Origin: Solirubrobacteraceae bacterium
GTDB lineage: Bacteria; Actinomycetota; Thermoleophilia; Solirubrobacterales; Solirubrobacteraceae
Reading direction: 5' to 3'
Assembly: GCA_019683665.1 (NCBI GenBank)
Contig: JADGIB010000205.1
Location: forward strand, 1 to 6,672
DNA length: 6,672 bases
Shown here: positions 1 to 5,886 of the stretch, in pieces
Layout: every line of letters starts with the position of its first letter
Position numbering within the stretch: the first letter of the stretch is position 1
Program-made: the position numbers and the translations under genes
Notes under the pieces: generated by a model
What the model was told of the DNA's origin: nothing
Seen by the model: the letters and a program-made list of their open reading frames with translations, nothing else
The model's database searches: none

Positions 1-5
1 GGCCG

Positions 6-17
6 CCCCCCCCCCCC
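6..17. repeat. 12-C homopolymer at the window edge
   Basis: An uninterrupted run of twelve C (G on the coding strand of the neighbouring gene) lies 22 bases beyond the stop codon of the M29 peptidase gene. It runs into the perfect 10-base palindrome CCCCGCGGGG at 14-23. The run and palindrome could form a GC-rich structure after the stop codon, but there is no T tract to make it a classical intrinsic terminator. Its length may be unreliable, because long G/C runs are prone to sequencing error. Confidence 0.7.
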
Positions 18-38
18 GCGGGGTCGCCGGGCCCGCCG

Positions 39-1235
39 TCAGATCCGCCACTCGCCGTCGCGCAGCACCGGGACCGCGGTGCCGTCGGCGGCGAGCCCGT
101 CGACGTCCACGCCGGGCCCGCCGATCATGAAGTCGACGTGGATGTCGGAGCGGTTGATCCGGTCCTTGTCGGCGTCGCCGACGGTCAGCTCGTAGGCGGC
201 GCCGAGCGCGATGTGGCTGGCGGCGTTCTCGTCCAGGAGGGTGTCGTAGAAGACGGTGTCGAGCGGGCCGATGCGGCCGTGGCGGTCGACGAGCGCGACC
301 TCGCCGAGGCGGGCGGCGCCCTCGTCGCGGCGCGTCATCGCCTCGAGCACCTCGCCGCCGCGGTCGGCGGCGACCTCGACCGCGCGGCCGCCCTCGAAGC
401 GCACGCGCAGCCCCTCGATCGTCGTCCCGCCGAGCACGAGCGGCTTCGTCGCCGTGACCGTCCCGTCGACCCGCTGCGGGTCGGGCGCCGTGTAGACCTC
501 CTCGGTCGGGAGGTTCGGCATGTGGACGATCCCGTCGACGGTCTCCATCGCCCCGCCGTGCCACTGGGAGCTGGGCAGCAGCCCGACGGTGAGGTCGGTG
601 CCGGGGCCGGTGAAGCGGATCGCGTCGAAGCGGCGGTCGTTCAGCGCGGCGGCCGCGGCGGCGATCTGGTCGGCGCGGGTGCGCCAGGCGGCGATCGGGT
701 CGTCCTCGTCGAGGCGCAGGATGTGGACGAGCTGCGACTCGAGCCGCTCGAGCGCCGCGCCGGGCTCGAGGTCGCGGTGGACGAACCGCGCCCACTGCGG
801 CGTCGGGCACGGGGCGACGCACCAGTTCACCGTGCGCGCGTTGACGACCTCCATCGTCTCGGGCACGAACGGGAGCTGGTCGCGGCCCAGGCGCTCGGGG
901 TCCAGCCCCTCGAACAGCGTCGGCTCGATCGGGCCGCTGAGCGAGATCCGCACGCCGCGCTCCTCGCCGAGCTCGAGCATCCGCTGCCCGTACCAGCGCG
1001 GGACGTAGTCGAGGTCCTCCTCGCGGGAGAGCTCGATCCGGGCCTTCTTGACGTGGAGGTCGAACACGGTCACGTCGACGAAGCGCGCGCCGTGGCGGTA
1101 GGCGGAGCGGGCCAGGGCGCGGGTGAGCGCCTCCTTGCCCGGCTCGCTGCCGATCGAGACGACCTGCCCGGGTCGCACGTTGGCCCCGACCTCGATCACG
1201 AGGTCGGCGAATCGCTCAAGCGTCGGCTGGTCCAT
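39..1235 (-). CDS. M29-family metallo-aminopeptidase (AmpS/AmpT-like)
   Basis: The 398-residue protein has the usual length of M29 aminopeptidases, cytoplasmic two-metal enzymes that remove N-terminal residues from peptides. The family's metal and catalytic positions are all visible: NLPTEEVYTAPD (E245/E246), GEVALVD (E312), ASHIALGAAY (H341 and Y348) and NRSDIHVDFMIGG (H366 and D368). The spacing agrees with the Thermus AmpT set E250, E316, H345, Y352, H376, D378. The N-terminal half (about 1-200) is the more variable family domain. The ATG at 1235 gives a natural M29 N-terminus (MDQPTLERFADLV). No clear Shine-Dalgarno precedes it, and 35 bases separate it from the MocA-like gene, so it may be read through from the operon or be an independent housekeeping gene. 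The 2,5-dihydroxypyridine dioxygenase NicX is a related fold, but this protein keeps the full peptidase motif set. Family confidence is high; the physiological substrate is unknown. Confidence 0.9.
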   Translation of the reverse strand: MDQPTLERFADLVIEVGANVRPGQVVSIGSEPGKEALTRALARSAYRHGARFVDVTVFDLHVKKARIELSREEDLDYVPRWYGQRMLELGEERGVRISLSGPIEPTLFEGLDPERLGRDQLPFVPETMEVVNARTVNWCVAPCPTPQWARFVHRDLEPGAALERLESQLVHILRLDEDDPIAAWRTRADQIAAAAAALNDRRFDAIRFTGPGTDLTVGLLPSSQWHGGAMETVDGIVHMPNLPTEEVYTAPDPQRVDGTVTATKPLVLGGTTIEGLRVRFEGGRAVEVAADRGGEVLEAMTRRDEGAARLGEVALVDRHGRIGPLDTVFYDTLLDENAASHIALGAAYELTVGDADKDRINRSDIHVDFMIGGPGVDVDGLAADGTAVPVLRDGEWRI

Positions 1236-1270
1236 TCGCCGAGCCTAGTGGCGGACGGCCGCGGGCCGGG

Positions 1271-1870
1271 CTAGCGGGCCACGGCGGCGCGCACGCGCGC
1301 GAGCGCGTCGGGGTCGTCGACGTCGGCGGGGTCGCCGAGCCCGTCGCAGTCGACCTCCAGCAGCGGCACCTCGCGCAGCAGGTCGCGGGCGCCCGCGTCG
1401 CCGCGCAGCGCCGCCAGCCGCGGCGCCAGCTCGGCGCGCAGCGCGACCGGGTGCCCGGGCCGCCCGCCCCAGCGGCCGCGGACCGCGAGCACCTCGGGCG
1501 GCGCGCCGCGCGCCGCGCCGGCCACGGCGTCGATCGCCGCCGCGCCGAGCAGCGGCTGGTCGCCGAGGACGACGACGATCCAGGCGGCGCCGCCGGCCGC
1601 GGCCACGCCGCGGCGCAGCGACGCCGCCATCCCCTCCTCCCACTCGTCGCAGGCGACGACCTCGGCGCGGCCCGGGTCGATCCGGGCCCGCACCGCGTCG
1701 GCCTGCGCCCCGAGCACGAGCACGACCCGGTCCAGCCCGCCCGCCGCGAGCGCCCCGTCGAGCGCCCACTGCAGCAGCGGGCGCCCGCCGAGGTCGGCGA
1801 GCTGCTTGGCCGAGCCGAAGCGGCGGCCGGCGCCCCCGGCCAGGACGATGCCGCAGGCGCCGGCGTCCAT
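1271..1870 (-). CDS. MocA-like molybdenum cofactor cytidylyltransferase / NTP-transferase
   Basis: This 199-residue protein has a single nucleotidyltransferase domain of the MobA/MocA family. Visible motifs are the N-terminal nucleotide-binding loop GIVLAGGAGRRFGSAKQL (7-24, with R16 and K22), the metal-binding VLGDQP (D104), GRPGHPV (137-142) and the C-terminal ADVDDPD (182-188). GDQP and GHPV are more typical of MocA, which makes the cytidylylated molybdopterin cofactor of xanthine-oxidase-type hydroxylases, than of MobA. The ATG at 1870 shares its A with the TGA of the dioxygenase gene (TGATG). No Shine-Dalgarno is visible upstream, so translation probably depends on reinitiation. The frame stays open upstream into the dioxygenase gene, but that portion has no family resemblance and is a shadow. 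No molybdenum hydroxylase is present in the window, so the link to the operon is unexplained. Other sugar- or cofactor-type NTP transferases of this fold cannot be excluded. Confidence 0.85.
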   Translation of the reverse strand: MDAGACGIVLAGGAGRRFGSAKQLADLGGRPLLQWALDGALAAGGLDRVVLVLGAQADAVRARIDPGRAEVVACDEWEEGMAASLRRGVAAAGGAAWIVVVLGDQPLLGAAAIDAVAGAARGAPPEVLAVRGRWGGRPGHPVALRAELAPRLAALRGDAGARDLLREVPLLEVDCDGLGDPADVDDPDALARVRAAVAR

Positions 1871-2823
1871 CACGCGGGGGTCGGGGCCTGCGGCACCGGC
1901 GGCGTCCCGTACGTGTGGAAGCTCTCCACCGTCTTCACGCGCCAGGCCTGGCCGAGCTTGCGCTCCTCCTCCGTCCACACGACGCACGGCTCGTCGGGGT
2001 CGTAGACGAACCGCCCGCCGGTCGTGACCTCGATGCGGTTGCCGCCGGGCTCGATCCCGTAGAGGAAGAAGCCCTGGGCGATCGCGTGCTTCGAGGGGGC
2101 CGCCTCGATGTGGATCTCGTTCTCGAGGAAGATGTCGGCGGCGCGCAGGCACTCCTCGCGGGTGTCGACCCAGTAGGCGAGGTGGTGCAGGCGCCCGTTG
2201 GCGCCGAACGCGTCGCGGGTGTAGATGAGCTCGTGGGCGGCGATCGTGGCGCTCATCCACGCGCCGGCCTCGCTGCCGTCGTTGAGCTCGATGCGCTCGT
2301 AGAGCCGGTAGCCGAGCGTGTCGACGCCGAAGACGCGGTTCGCGTACACGTCGGCGGCGAGCAGGTTGACGTGGTCGAGGCGCTTGACCGCGCAGCCGCG
2401 CGGCACGTAGCGCTGGGGCTGGTTCTTCAGCGACGGCTTCAGGTGCGGCGGCGGCGAGTAGCGCTCGCTCTCGTAGTAGATCTCGAACACGTGGCCGTCC
2501 GGGTCGCGGAACCGGTACGACGGGCCGCGGCCGCGGTCGCCGTCCGTCCAGCCCTCGCCGAGGCCGGTCGCCTCGATCTTCTTCACGCGCCGCTCGAGCG
2601 CCTCCTGGTCCCAGGCCCGGATGCCGAGCAGCGCCATGCCGGACGTGTCGGACTCGGTCAGCTTCGTCGACCACGGCTGGTAGTCGCCCCAGCCGCGCAG
2701 GTAGACGGACTGCCCCTCCTGGTGCTCGATCTCCATCCCGAGCACGTCGACGAAGAACCGCAGCGACTCCTCCGCCTTCGGCGTCAGCAGCTCGACCGGT
2801 CCCAGATGCGCGATGTCGCTCAC
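1870..2823 (-). CDS. Type I extradiol ring-cleavage dioxygenase (catechol 2,3-dioxygenase-like, VOC superfamily)
   Basis: The 317-residue protein has two VOC modules: an N-terminal one (about 5-117, ending RDPDGHVFEIYYE) without metal ligands, and a catalytic C-terminal one (about 147-267). The Fe(II)/Mn(II) triad is intact: H151 (RLDHVNLL), H214 (RLHHLAYW) and E265 (GGNRIEV). These correspond to H153, H214 and E265 of Pseudomonas XylE. The second-shell residues H197 (AAHELIYT), H246 (PSKHAIAQG) and Y255 (GFFLYGIEPGG) are also present, so the enzyme should be active. It would insert O2 next to a catechol-type diol to give a muconic semialdehyde. The GTG at 2823 is chosen because it overlaps the previous stop as GTGA and sits 7 bases after a strong AAGGAGGAG. 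The precise diol substrate cannot be read from the sequence. Its neighbours (GalB-type hydratase, RraA-type aldolase) suggest a carboxylated diol such as protocatechuate or gallate rather than plain catechol. Confidence 0.88.
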   Translation of the reverse strand: MSDIAHLGPVELLTPKAEESLRFFVDVLGMEIEHQEGQSVYLRGWGDYQPWSTKLTESDTSGMALLGIRAWDQEALERRVKKIEATGLGEGWTDGDRGRGPSYRFRDPDGHVFEIYYESERYSPPPHLKPSLKNQPQRYVPRGCAVKRLDHVNLLAADVYANRVFGVDTLGYRLYERIELNDGSEAGAWMSATIAAHELIYTRDAFGANGRLHHLAYWVDTREECLRAADIFLENEIHIEAAPSKHAIAQGFFLYGIEPGGNRIEVTTGGRFVYDPDEPCVVWTEEERKLGQAWRVKTVESFHTYGTPPVPQAPTPA

Positions 2824-3464
2824 GCCCTGTCTCCTCCTTCGCTGAACTTCCCCTTCAGACCGTCGATCTCCCAGGAGAGCGCCCCGCCCTGCAGGCGCTC
2901 CCGCTTGATCGCCTCCCGCTGCTCGCGCTCGCGCGAGGCCGCGAGGACCTCGTCGACGCGCTCGGCCTCGACGACGGCGACGCCGTCGGCGTCGAGCACG
3001 AGCAGGTCTCCGGGTCGGATCAGCGCGCCCCCGACGGTGACGGGCACGTCGATCTCGCCCAGCTCGTCCTTGGCGGCCCCCTTGACGCGCACCCATCGCG
3101 TCCAGATCGGGAGCCCCATCTCCCGCAGCTCCTCCACGTCGCGCACCGACGCGTCGACGAGCAGCGCGGCGGCGCCGTGGACCTTGGCCTGGGTGGCCAG
3201 CAGGTCGCCGACGAGCGCGACCGGCTCCGGCTCGGGCATCGTGAGCACGAGCACGTCGCCGGGCCGGACCTGCGCCATGACGGCGTGGACCATGAGGTTG
3301 TCGCCCTGGGCGCAGCGGACGGTCCGCGCGGGCCCGGCCACGCGGCTGCCCGGGACGACCTGGATGAGGTCGGCGTCGACGTAGCCGCGCCGGCCGCCCG
3401 CCTCGTAGACGGTGGCCGAGCCGAGGCGGGCGAGCTCGGCGAGCGTCTCCGGAGCGGGGCTCAC
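2820..3464 (-). CDS. RraA-fold aldolase, likely 4-carboxy-4-hydroxy-2-oxoadipate / HMG aldolase
   Basis: The 214-residue protein spans the whole RraA/class II HMG-CHA aldolase domain (about 5-170), plus a charged tail after 170. The active-site loop is visible as GDLLATQAK (G86, D87) and VDASVRDVEELREMGLPIW. In the latter, R108 would bind pyruvate and D109 would support the divalent metal. R and D together are the mark of the aldolases (Pseudomonas GalC, Sphingobium LigK); the RNase E inhibitor RraA lacks the aldolase aspartate. The expected reaction is cleavage of 4-carboxy-4-hydroxy-2-oxoadipate to pyruvate and oxaloacetate, the final step of 4,5-cleavage pathways. The direct link to the GalB-type gene (GTGA overlap at 3461-3464) fits exactly this substrate. 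The GTG start at 3464 has AGGTGG 10 bases upstream. The longer open frame towards 4127 belongs to a shadow of the GalB-type gene. Family is secure; the exact oxo-acid substrate is inferred from context. Confidence 0.87.
   Translation of the reverse strand: MSPAPETLAELARLGSATVYEAGGRRGYVDADLIQVVPGSRVAGPARTVRCAQGDNLMVHAVMAQVRPGDVLVLTMPEPEPVALVGDLLATQAKVHGAAALLVDASVRDVEELREMGLPIWTRWVRVKGAAKDELGEIDVPVTVGGALIRPGDLLVLDADGVAVVEAERVDEVLAASREREQREAIKRERLQGGALSWEIDGLKGKFSEGGDRA
2831..2839 (-). promoter_or_regulatory. Strong ribosome binding site for the GTG start of the dioxygenase
   Basis: AAGGAGGAG on the minus strand, seven bases before the GTG at 2823, is the strongest Shine-Dalgarno in the window. 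It lies within the last codons of the aldolase gene and fixes the dioxygenase start. Confidence 0.8.
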
Positions 3465-4174
3465 AGCTCGGTCACCACCTGCGGGATCACGCGCTGGAAC
3501 GCCTCGGCCTGGCGGATCGCCTGGTTGCCGGAGGCGCGGCGGGCGTGGTTGCCGCGGTGGTCGGCCCGCTCGCGGTAGTAGGTCTGCAGGTACTTCTGGG
3601 CCTGCATCTCCTCCATCGCCGCCACCTTCCTGTCCATCACCGAGGTGATGTCGACGAACGTCGTCGGCGTGAAGTTGCACAGCTCGGGCTGGTGCGGCTC
3701 GAACAGGAACAGCTCCGGCGGCTTGATCGTCGGGAAGGCGCTGCTCACCCCCGCGCCGGCGGCCAGGCCGCGGGCGCGGTCGACGGCCCGGAAGGCGACC
3801 GGGTGGTCGGGATTGAACGGGTCGGTGTCGGTGTGGGTGACGACGACGTCGGGCGCGAACTCGCGGATGACGTCGGCGATGAGCAGGAGCTGCTCGGCCC
3901 CGATCTCGAGCGGGTAGTCGCCGAGGTCGAGGCAGCGGAACGTCGCGCCGAGGTGGGCGGCGGCGCGCTCGGCCTCCCCGTGGCGGATCCGCTTGACGTT
4001 CTCGACCGTCTGCCCCTCCTGCTTCCACAGCTCGCCGGACTCGCCGCGCTCGCCGTAGGACAGGGCGACGACCTCCGCCGTGCCGCCGTTGGCGGTGCAG
4101 ACGGCGATCGCGCCGCCGGCCCGCCACACGAAGTCGGCCGAGTGGGCGCCGATGACGAGCAGGCGCCTAGGCAT
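3461..4174 (-). CDS. galB: PIG-L-fold 4-oxalomesaconate hydratase (GalB-type)
   Basis: The 237-residue protein belongs to the PIG-L/LmbE zinc family but carries the GalB variant of its metal motif: AHSADFVWRAGG (10-21) instead of AHPDD. H11, D14 and H124 (NPDHPV) are the expected zinc ligands. Further GalB-like stretches are SYGERGES (39-46), LGDYPLE (84-90), FEPHQPE (158-164, with H161) and FVDITSVMDRK (173-183). From memory, Pseudomonas putida GalB uses Glu48 and His164 in catalysis, and E45 and H161 here are the likely equivalents. GalB hydrates the 4-oxalomesaconate/4-carboxy-2-hydroxymuconate intermediate to 4-carboxy-4-hydroxy-2-oxoadipate, which the next gene's aldolase would cleave. 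The ATG at 4174 overlaps the previous gene by 8 bases and has GGAGG (complement of 4184-4188) 9 bases upstream. A hydratase acting on a close analogue, or a deacetylase, remains possible, but the motif set argues for GalB. Confidence 0.82.
   Translation of the reverse strand: MPRRLLVIGAHSADFVWRAGGAIAVCTANGGTAEVVALSYGERGESGELWKQEGQTVENVKRIRHGEAERAAAHLGATFRCLDLGDYPLEIGAEQLLLIADVIREFAPDVVVTHTDTDPFNPDHPVAFRAVDRARGLAAGAGVSSAFPTIKPPELFLFEPHQPELCNFTPTTFVDITSVMDRKVAAMEEMQAQKYLQTYYRERADHRGNHARRASGNQAIRQAEAFQRVIPQVVTEL
3475..3480 (-). promoter_or_regulatory. Ribosome binding site for the GTG start of the RraA-type aldolase
   Basis: AGGTGG on the minus strand, ten bases before the GTG at 3464, lies inside the end of the GalB-type gene. 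Together with the GTGA overlap it supports the short start over the long open frame upstream. Confidence 0.6.
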
Positions 4175-5111
4175 TGGACAGGGCCTCCAGGCCGGCGATC
4201 CGGCGCGTGTTCGTGACGGCCATGGTGCGAACCTCCTCCTCGCTGAAGCCGGCCTCCAGGAACCGGTCGGCCATGAGGGCCATCCCGTCCTCCACCGGCG
4301 GGTTGAAGCGCTGACCCAGGTCGGTCGACCAGAGCGTGTTCTCCGCGCCGACGGCGCGGGTCGCCTCGAAGAACCGCTCCCAGGGCGCCTTGCCGGTGTA
4401 GGTCGTCGTGAAGCAGCGCTCCAGCAGGGCGCCCTTCTCGGCCAGCTTGACCTGGTCGGCCGGCGAGACGTTCTGGGACGGGAACTCGGGGTGGGTGACG
4501 ACGATCTGGCGCACGCCGTGGTCGACGGCGGCGTCGACGAGCGTGAAGATCTCGTCGCGCGACAGGTGCCCGGTGCAGAGGACCATGTCGTGGCGGGCGA
4601 TGACGTCGAGCACCTCGTGCGCCTCGGGCAGCAGCTCGCCGCGGTCGTCGACGACCGGCACCGGCTCGCAGGCCAGCCCGGCCTCGCGCAGCGACAGCTC
4701 GAAGCGGACCCAGACCGGGACCTTGCCGTTCGGGTCGGCCTGGAGGACCTCGTGCTGCTCGTTGACCGAGCTGACGGTCGGGAACCAGACGATTCGCGCG
4801 CCCTCCCGCGCGGCGATCTCGACCGCGAGCGGGTTCAGCCCGCCGACGGCGCGGTTCAGGGTGATCGAGCCGAGCACGGTCACGCCGGGCACCGCCTCGG
4901 CGACGACCTGGGCGCGCTCGGCCGTCGACGTGTAGTGCGACTTCAGGCCGAAGCCGGCCTGCCCGGTCTCCAGGCAGCGGCGGGCGAGCTCGATGTCGGT
5001 GATCCGCCGCGCCACAAAGTCCGGGGCGATGTGGATGTGGTAGTCGACCGCACCGCGAACCAGCTCGCGCGCGCGGTCGCTGGGAATCGGGTGCTCGCGC
5101 TCATCGGCCAT
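4167..5111 (-). CDS. DUF6282-type amidohydrolase-like metal-dependent hydrolase
   Basis: The 314-residue protein resembles DUF6282 proteins, an uncharacterised branch of metal-dependent TIM-barrel hydrolases. Residues laid out as in amidohydrolase metal sites are visible: VDYHIHIAPD (H25, H27), FGLKSHYTST (K57, H59), CTGHLS (H182), VVTHPEFPSQ (H207) and WSTDLGQ (D264). HxH, a mid-barrel lysine, two later histidines and a final aspartate are what a binuclear site with a carbamylated lysine would need. There is no signal peptide. The ATG at 5111 overlaps the dehydrogenase gene by 11 bases and has GGAGG (complement of 5121-5125) 9 bases upstream. In the Lig pathway, the step between dehydrogenase and hydratase is lactone hydrolysis by LigI, a different amidohydrolase-superfamily enzyme. 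This protein sits in the matching place in the operon, so a lactonase role is a reasonable but unproven guess. It could also be an amidase or a decarboxylase. Confidence 0.78.
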   Translation of the reverse strand: MADEREHPIPSDRARELVRGAVDYHIHIAPDFVARRITDIELARRCLETGQAGFGLKSHYTSTAERAQVVAEAVPGVTVLGSITLNRAVGGLNPLAVEIAAREGARIVWFPTVSSVNEQHEVLQADPNGKVPVWVRFELSLREAGLACEPVPVVDDRGELLPEAHEVLDVIARHDMVLCTGHLSRDEIFTLVDAAVDHGVRQIVVTHPEFPSQNVSPADQVKLAEKGALLERCFTTTYTGKAPWERFFEATRAVGAENTLWSTDLGQRFNPPVEDGMALMADRFLEAGFSEEEVRTMAVTNTRRIAGLEALSNA

Positions 5112-5886
5112 CGTGCAGCTCCTCCAGCCAGCCGGCGGCCGCCTCGGCCACCCGCGGTCGTACGCCGAGCCCGTTCAGCATCGCGGCCACGTCCCGCATC
5201 TCGTGCATCCGCCGCTCGGCGTGACGGATGCTGCCCTCCTCCATGCGCCGGGCGAGGTCGCCGTCGGCCTCCTCGAAGAGGCGGACGATCTCGCCGCGCA
5301 TCCACGCCTCGGCCCCGGCCGCCCGGGCCGCGGCGAGCGCCTCGGTGACGACCGCCGCCATGCCCTTCCAGAGCACGCTGCGCAGGAGCTTGCGCTGGGC
5401 GGCGTCCCCCGGCTGGGGCCCGCCGTCCTCGACGGGCGTCCCCAGCGGCGCGAAGATCTCGGCGAAGGCGCCGGCGCCGGGCCCGCTGACGAGCATCGGC
5501 GTGCGCAGCCCGCGGCCCGGGACCGGGGCCATGAGCGCGACGTCGGCGAAGCGGGCGCCGGTCGGCGCGATCAGGTCGGCGAGCTCGCGCTTGAGCTCGG
5601 CCGACGACGTGTTGCCGTCCGCGTACACGTGGCCGGGCCCGAGGACGTCGATGACCGAGCGGGCGGCCTCGACCGCGTGCGCGGCCGTCGTGAGGCTGAG
5701 AACGACCGCGGCGCCCTCGGCGACCTCCTGCGGGCCGTCGACGTCGGGGCGGGTGTCGGGCGCGGGGTCGTAGCCGCGGACGGTCACCCCTGCGGCGCGG
5801 AGGTCCTCGCGGAGGATGCCGCCCGCCTCCCCGAGTCCGAGCATCCCGACCACGAGACCCGGGCGCGCCTGCGCGCCGCCGCTCAC
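5101..5886 (-). CDS. NAD(P)-dependent oxidoreductase, 6-phosphogluconate dehydrogenase-like with DUF1932 C-terminus
   Basis: This 261-residue protein has an N-terminal Rossmann domain (about 11-150) with the dinucleotide loop GMLGLGEAGG (14-23) and D40 at the end of strand 2 (VRGYDPAP). The acidic residue there may favour NAD over NADP. Further family features are VVLSLTTAAH (61-70), YADGNTSS (88-95) and DVALMAPVPGRG (115-126). The helical C-terminal part (about 160-255) contains RKLLRSVLWKGM, with K166 and K174 as candidate catalytic lysines, and resembles the DUF1932 domain. The GTG at 5886 overlaps the regulator stop as GTGA and has GGAGGT 9 bases upstream, so the longer open frame towards 6501 is not used. 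The operon context suggests oxidation of a ring-cleavage semialdehyde or its hemiacetal. Classical beta-hydroxyacid dehydrogenases of this superfamily act on hydroxy acids, so the substrate is uncertain. Confidence 0.82.
   Translation of the reverse strand: MSGGAQARPGLVVGMLGLGEAGGILREDLRAAGVTVRGYDPAPDTRPDVDGPQEVAEGAAVVLSLTTAAHAVEAARSVIDVLGPGHVYADGNTSSAELKRELADLIAPTGARFADVALMAPVPGRGLRTPMLVSGPGAGAFAEIFAPLGTPVEDGGPQPGDAAQRKLLRSVLWKGMAAVVTEALAAARAAGAEAWMRGEIVRLFEEADGDLARRMEEGSIRHAERRMHEMRDVAAMLNGLGVRPRVAEAAAGWLEELHDGR

Noticed and set aside
39..1235. NicX-type 2,5-dihydroxypyridine dioxygenase
   Set aside because: The full M29 set of two Glu, His, Tyr and the HxD pair is present with peptidase spacing, so a peptidase is the simpler call.
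138..1274. Long open frame on the plus strand opposite the M29 peptidase gene
   Set aside because: Its translation is low-complexity and rich in Val, Arg, Ala and Asp, as expected from the complement of GC-rich codons. The minus-strand frame has complete M29 motifs.
1271..2674. Reading the MocA-like gene as a 467-residue fusion starting inside the dioxygenase gene
   Set aside because: The extra N-terminal part is Arg/Ala-rich shadow sequence. The family's nucleotide-binding loop begins right after the ATG at 1870.
1915..3384. Plus-strand open frame of about 490 codons across the dioxygenase and aldolase genes
   Set aside because: No recognisable motif and biased shadow-like composition. Both minus-strand genes here have intact catalytic residues.
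2820..3464. RNase E activity regulator (RraA proper)
   Set aside because: R108 and D109 form the aldolase active site, and the gene lies between a GalB-type hydratase and a ring-cleavage dioxygenase.
2820..4127. Extended 435-residue form of the aldolase gene
   Set aside because: The added part is a frame-shifted shadow of the GalB-type gene. The GTG at 3464 with a GTGA overlap and AGGTGG fits the family length.
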